Shown here in pieces: positions 8,161-10,233 of a stretch of DNA of 10,233 bases. The first letter of the stretch is position 1, and each line of letters starts with the position of its first letter. The DNA comes from Pseudomonadota bacterium. Its GTDB lineage: Bacteria; Pseudomonadota; Gammaproteobacteria; JAKAQQ01. The notes beneath the pieces were generated by a model, which saw only the letters and a list, made by a program, of their open reading frames with translations, did no database searches and was not told the DNA's origin. The DNA is taken from positions 1-10,233 of the forward strand of contig JAKAQQ010000008.1 in NCBI GenBank assembly GCA_021819635.1, in the 5' to 3' direction. A program made the position numbers and the translations under genes.

Positions 8161-8184
8161 CGGATTCCGTGTCGGTGGGAGAGG

Positions 8185-8203
8185 GCGCCCGGGGTCCGGG
8201 CGC
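8185..8203 (-). other. Hairpin just after rpmA
   Basis: An 8-bp perfect GC stem, GCGCCCGG/CCGGGCGC (8185-8192 and 8196-8203) with a 3-nt loop, begins 7 bases after the rpmA stop. No T run follows, so it is not a classical terminator. It could attenuate readthrough into obg or protect the rplU-rpmA message from 3' decay. Confidence 0.45.
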
Positions 8204-8210
8204 GACGGGC

Positions 8211-8486
8211 TCAGCCCTCGGCCGCGGCGTCGGGAACGCGGACGTGCACGTAGGTCCGCCCCTCGCGGCCCTTGCGCTGGAAGTTCACGACCCCGTCGCG
8301 CAGAGCGAAGAGTGTGTAGTCGCGCCCGACCCCCACGTTGTCCCCGGGGTGGAAACGGGTGCCGCGCTGGCGGACGATGATGTTGCCCGCGTGCACGGTC
8401 TCGCTGCCGAAATGCTTGAGACCGAGGCGTTTGGAAACGGAATCGCGGCCGTTGCGGCTCGATCCCCCGGCTTTTTTATGGGCCAT
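8211..8486 (-). CDS. rpmA: 50S ribosomal protein L27
   Basis: Large-subunit protein whose N-terminus reaches the peptidyl-transferase centre. The 91-residue product (E. coli 85) begins [16 protein letters not shown] and contains the diagnostic [17 protein letters not shown] and GRDYTLFA. There is no N-terminal leader of the kind cleaved in Firmicutes. The C-terminus (DAAAEG) is slightly extended. A strong Shine-Dalgarno, GAGGAG (8495-8500), lies 8 nt before the ATG and overlaps the rplU stop (TGAGGAG), which suggests coupled translation. Intergenic distance from rplU is 12 bases. Confidence 0.98.
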   Translation of the reverse strand: MAHKKAGGSSRNGRDSVSKRLGLKHFGSETVHAGNIIVRQRGTRFHPGDNVGVGRDYTLFALRDGVVNFQRKGREGRTYVHVRVPDAAAEG

Positions 8487-8498
8487 GGTGGCTGCTCC

Positions 8499-8819
8499 TC
8501 AGGTGTTCGCCACGATTGCGTCGACGACGATCTCGGTGAACGGCTGGCGGTGTCCGCGCCGACGGCGGTAGTGCTTGCGGCGGCGGAGCTTGATGATCGT
8601 GACTTTTTCGCCCTTGCCGTGCCGGCGGACCTGGACACGGACCGTGGCGCCCTCGACGAGAGGACGACCGACGAGGAGTTCCCCGCTGTCGGTCCCGAGC
8701 ATGAGCACTTCCTCGAGGGTGAAGGCGCTGCCCTCGTCGGCCTCGATTTTCTCGACGCGCAGGACATCGCCCTGCTGGACGCGGTACTGTTTTCCTCCGG
8801 TGCGGACGACGGCGTACAT
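8499..8819 (-). CDS. rplU: 50S ribosomal protein L21
   Basis: 23S rRNA-binding protein of the large subunit. The 106-residue product (E. coli 103) begins MYAVVRTGGKQYRVQQGD and has the conserved KLRRRKHYRRRRGHRQPFT near its end. ATG 8819 matches the family start exactly; a weak GAGG lies about 10 nt upstream (8830-8833). It is first in the rplU-rpmA-obg operon, about 40 nt below a strong promoter. Confidence 0.98.
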   Translation of the reverse strand: MYAVVRTGGKQYRVQQGDVLRVEKIEADEGSAFTLEEVLMLGTDSGELLVGRPLVEGATVRVQVRRHGKGEKVTIIKLRRRKHYRRRRGHRQPFTEIVVDAIVANT

Positions 8820-8864
8820 GGCGGCGGGGCCTCGGGTCTCGGGTCAAATCTGGATTGTCCCGAA

Positions 8865-8894
8865 ATTATACAGGACCCACGCGTGGGGCGTCAA
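8865..8894 (-). promoter_or_regulatory. Strong sigma-70-type promoter of rplU-rpmA-obg
   Basis: On the minus strand, TTGACG (8889-8894, five of six consensus bases) and a perfect TATAAT (8865-8870) are separated by 18 nt. Transcription should start near 8858 and give a leader of about 38 nt before rplU. These AT-rich boxes stand out in very GC-rich surroundings. The spacer contains a perfect palindrome (listed separately). Confidence 0.8.
8876..8887. promoter_or_regulatory. 12-bp palindrome in the rplU promoter spacer (possible operator)
   Basis: CCCACGCGTGGG is a perfect dyad lying entirely between the -35 and -10 boxes of the rplU promoter. A protein bound here would contact the DNA between the two promoter elements, as spacer-binding regulators do. 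I do not recognise the site as that of any known regulator, and chance is possible in GC-rich DNA. Confidence 0.35.
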
Positions 8895-8958
8895 CGTCGG
8901 AGCGTGCGCGACCGTTTCCTGCCGCGCCGGGCACGCACGGGTTGGGTGGGGCCTGCAC

Positions 8959-8964
8959 TATACT
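8959..8964 (+). promoter_or_regulatory. Possible -10 box of the polyprenyl synthase gene
   Basis: TATACT, one base from consensus, 87 bases before the GTG start at 9052. Transcription would start near 8971. No good -35 is found 16-18 nt upstream. It is the most AT-rich hexamer on this strand close to the gene. Confidence 0.4.
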
Positions 8965-9051
8965 GACGCGTCCCCTTCCGTGGAGCCGTACGCGCGTGCA
9001 CCGACCCCGCCCTCGGTCTGCGTCTGCCGTTGCCCCACCGGAATCCCGCAC

Positions 9052-10077
9052 GTGTCCGTGATCCGCCCCGCCCCCGGGGCGGACGTTCGCCCCCCGCCGG
9101 CCGCCCCGGAACTCGAGGACATCGCCGGTTCCGTCCGCGACGGCCTCGAACAGGTCGAGGAACTGATCGGCCGCTGGCTCGCCGTCGACGTCACGCTCAT
9201 CGACCGGCTGGCCGGCCACATCCTCGGGGGGCGGGGCAAGCGCATGCGCCCGCTCCTCCTCCTTCTCGCCGCCCGCGCCGCGGCCGCCGGGACGGAGCCC
9301 CGCGAGCCCGAACTCCTCGCCGCGGTCGTCGAGTTCATTCACACCGCCACGCTTCTTCACGACGACGTCATCGACGAGGCGGCGGAACGCCGGGGGCGGC
9401 CCGCCGCCCACCGTCTCTGGGGCAACGAGGCCGCCATCCTGGTCGGGGACTTCCTTTATTCCCGTGCCTTCCAGATGATGACCGCCTACGGGCATCCGCG
9501 GGTCATGGAGATTCTCTCGGAGACGACCAACGCCATCGCCGTGGGCGAGATTCTCCAGCTGCTTCACTGCCGCAACCCGGGGGTCGACGAGCGGGCCTAC
9601 TTCGAGGCCATCGAGCGCAAGACCGCCGTTCTCTTTGCCGCCAGCGCACGCCTCGGGGCGTTGGCGGCGGGACGCGAGGATTGCGAAGATCCTCTCCACC
9701 GCTACGGGCTCCACCTCGGTCGGACCTTCCAGCTCGTGGACGACGTTCTGGACTACCGCCCGGAGTCGGAACGCGTCGGCAAGACGCCGGGGGCCGATCT
9801 GGCCGAGGGGAAGCCCACGCTCCCCCTGATTTACGCGCTGGCCCGGGTCGAAGGCGAGGAGCGCGAGCGGCTGGCCGAGACCCTGCGTCGCGCCGACGGG
9901 AGCCGCCTTCCGGAAGTGACCGCGGTCCTTGACCGTGTCCACGCCTTCGAGGACACGTTGCGCCTCGCCCGCCTCGAGCGCGACCGGGCGCTCGACTGCC
10001 TCGCCGCGCTCCCCCCTTCCGAGGCGCGGACGGCCCTCGACCGTCTCGCCCGCTTCGCCTGCGCGCGCAACTACTGA
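9052..10077 (+). CDS. ispB: Long-chain all-trans polyprenyl diphosphate synthase (octaprenyl type)
   Basis: Extends farnesyl diphosphate with isopentenyl diphosphate to make the side chain of ubiquinone or menaquinone. The product has 341 residues from GTG 9052; E. coli IspB has 323. Visible motifs are GKRMRP (62-67), FIHTATLLHDDVID (95-108) containing the first Asp-rich motif D104-D105-x-x-D108, GDFLYSRAFQMMT (132-144), and the second Asp-rich motif QLVDDVLD (227-234) followed by GKTPGADLAEGKPTLPL. Ala at five residues before the first motif, as in E. coli IspB, fits a long-chain rather than a farnesyl or geranylgeranyl enzyme; exact chain length cannot be read. The start is uncertain: GTG 9052 has a weak GGA nine nt upstream, GTG 9058 is also possible, and GTG 8980 would add a Cys/Pro-rich unconserved stretch. 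Divergent from rplU, as in Pseudomonas-type genomes. Confidence 0.94.
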   Translation: MSVIRPAPGADVRPPPAAPELEDIAGSVRDGLEQVEELIGRWLAVDVTLIDRLAGHILGGRGKRMRPLLLLLAARAAAAGTEPREPELLAAVVEFIHTATLLHDDVIDEAAERRGRPAAHRLWGNEAAILVGDFLYSRAFQMMTAYGHPRVMEILSETTNAIAVGEILQLLHCRNPGVDERAYFEAIERKTAVLFAASARLGALAAGREDCEDPLHRYGLHLGRTFQLVDDVLDYRPESERVGKTPGADLAEGKPTLPLIYALARVEGEERERLAETLRRADGSRLPEVTAVLDRVHAFEDTLRLARLERDRALDCLAALPPSEARTALDRLARFACARNY

Positions 10078-10082
10078 CGCAA

Positions 10083-10116
10083 GGCCCCGCCCGGGCGGCG
10101 GGGCGGGGCCCGTGTT
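10083..10116 (+). terminator. GC-rich hairpin after ispB
   Basis: A 10-bp perfect stem, GGCCCCGCCC (10083-10092) with GGGCGGGGCC (10101-10110) and an 8-nt loop, begins 5 bases after the ispB stop. Only a short GTGTT follows, so the T run is poor. It probably ends ispB transcription, with some readthrough into the tRNA possible. Confidence 0.6.
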
Positions 10117-10128
10117 AAGATGGCGCGC
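10116..10128 (+). promoter_or_regulatory. Likely tRNA-Pro -10 box with GC-rich discriminator
   Basis: TAAGAT (10116-10121) followed by GGCGCGC, ending three bases before the tRNA. A -10-like hexamer with a GC-rich discriminator at this distance is typical of stable-RNA promoters under stringent control. Any -35 would fall within the preceding hairpin, where no match to TTGACA is seen. Confidence 0.5.
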
Positions 10129-10131
10129 CTT

Positions 10132-10208
10132 CGGGGTGTAGCTCAGCCTGGTAGAGCACTACGTTCGGGACGTAGGGGCCGGAGGTTCAAATCCTCTCAC
10201 CACGACCA
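10132..10208 (+). tRNA. proK: tRNA-Pro, anticodon CGG
   Basis: A complete 77-nt cloverleaf with encoded CCA (10206-10208). D stem GCTC/GAGC, anticodon stem CTACG/CGTAG with loop TTCGGGA and anticodon CGG at 10166-10168 (reads CCG), and T stem GGAGG/CCTCT with loop TTCAAAT. The anticodon loop, variable region and T arm closely match E. coli tRNA-Pro(CGG). The proline identity elements G35, G36, G72 and A73 are present, with C1 as in E. coli. The acceptor stem CGGGGTG/CACCACG has one mismatch, G3 against A70 (10134 and 10202), where a C would restore pairing. Confidence 0.95.
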
Positions 10209-10233
10209 CGGAAGCCAAGACCCCTGTCGAATC

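Noticed and set aside
7125..8966. A 613-codon open frame on the plus strand opposite obg, rpmA and rplU
   Set aside because: It spans three well-identified genes and their promoter on the other strand, with no recognisable domain.
8866..9942. A 358-codon open frame on the minus strand opposite ispB
   Set aside because: Antisense to a clear polyprenyl synthase. It also overlaps the rplU promoter and shows no conserved motif.
10209..10233. A possible second tRNA or gene after tRNA-Pro
   Set aside because: Only 25 bases remain to the edge and they show no tRNA 5' end or open start that could be supported.

Overview
The window is a high-GC stretch of bacterial chromosome carrying only core housekeeping genes. 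Gene order and protein features point to a gammaproteobacterium. An ispB-type prenyl synthase is divergent from rplU-rpmA-obg, and rpsT is divergent from murJ-ribF-ileS, which is the arrangement I know from Pseudomonas and related gammaproteobacteria. The tRNA has an encoded CCA end, and IleRS is the bacterial type with a C-terminal zinc-binding tail. I cannot name a genus. No mobile element, CRISPR array, phage gene or defence system is visible.

Left part, minus strand (1-5358): murJ (lipid II flippase), ribF (FAD synthetase) and ileS (isoleucyl-tRNA synthetase, cut by the left edge a few residues before its end) form a tightly packed operon. murJ and ribF share an ATGA overlap. ribF runs 8 bases into ileS, with a nine-C tract between the ileS Shine-Dalgarno and its GTG start. 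A TACAAT box just upstream of murJ may be its promoter.

Middle (5359-6150): a gene-free divergent region of about 350 bases holds three short hairpins and ends in a perfect TATAAT box for rpsT (ribosomal protein S20, GTG start, plus strand). rpsT ends at an 11-bp hairpin that separates it from the convergent gene on its right.

Right-centre, minus strand (6151-8819): rplU (L21), rpmA (L27), obg (ribosome-assembly GTPase) and a metallophosphoesterase of the UDP-2,3-diacylglucosamine diphosphatase type follow each other. A strong promoter (TTGACG, 18 nt, TATAAT) lies upstream of rplU, with a perfect 12-bp palindrome inside its spacer. The metallophosphoesterase sits where proB is found in Pseudomonas.

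Right edge, plus strand (9052-10208): a long-chain polyprenyl diphosphate synthase (ispB type, quinone side chain) is followed by a GC-rich hairpin and tRNA-Pro(CGG). The tRNA has its own -10-like box and an unusual G3-A70 mismatch in the acceptor stem.

Together the genes serve translation (ileS, rpsT, rplU, rpmA, obg, tRNA-Pro), envelope building (murJ, probably the metallophosphoesterase) and cofactor or quinone supply (ribF, ispB). I found no undescribed system. The points worth checking are small-scale: the C9 tract, the promoter palindrome, the rpsT leader fold, the obg leader hairpins and the tRNA mismatch.
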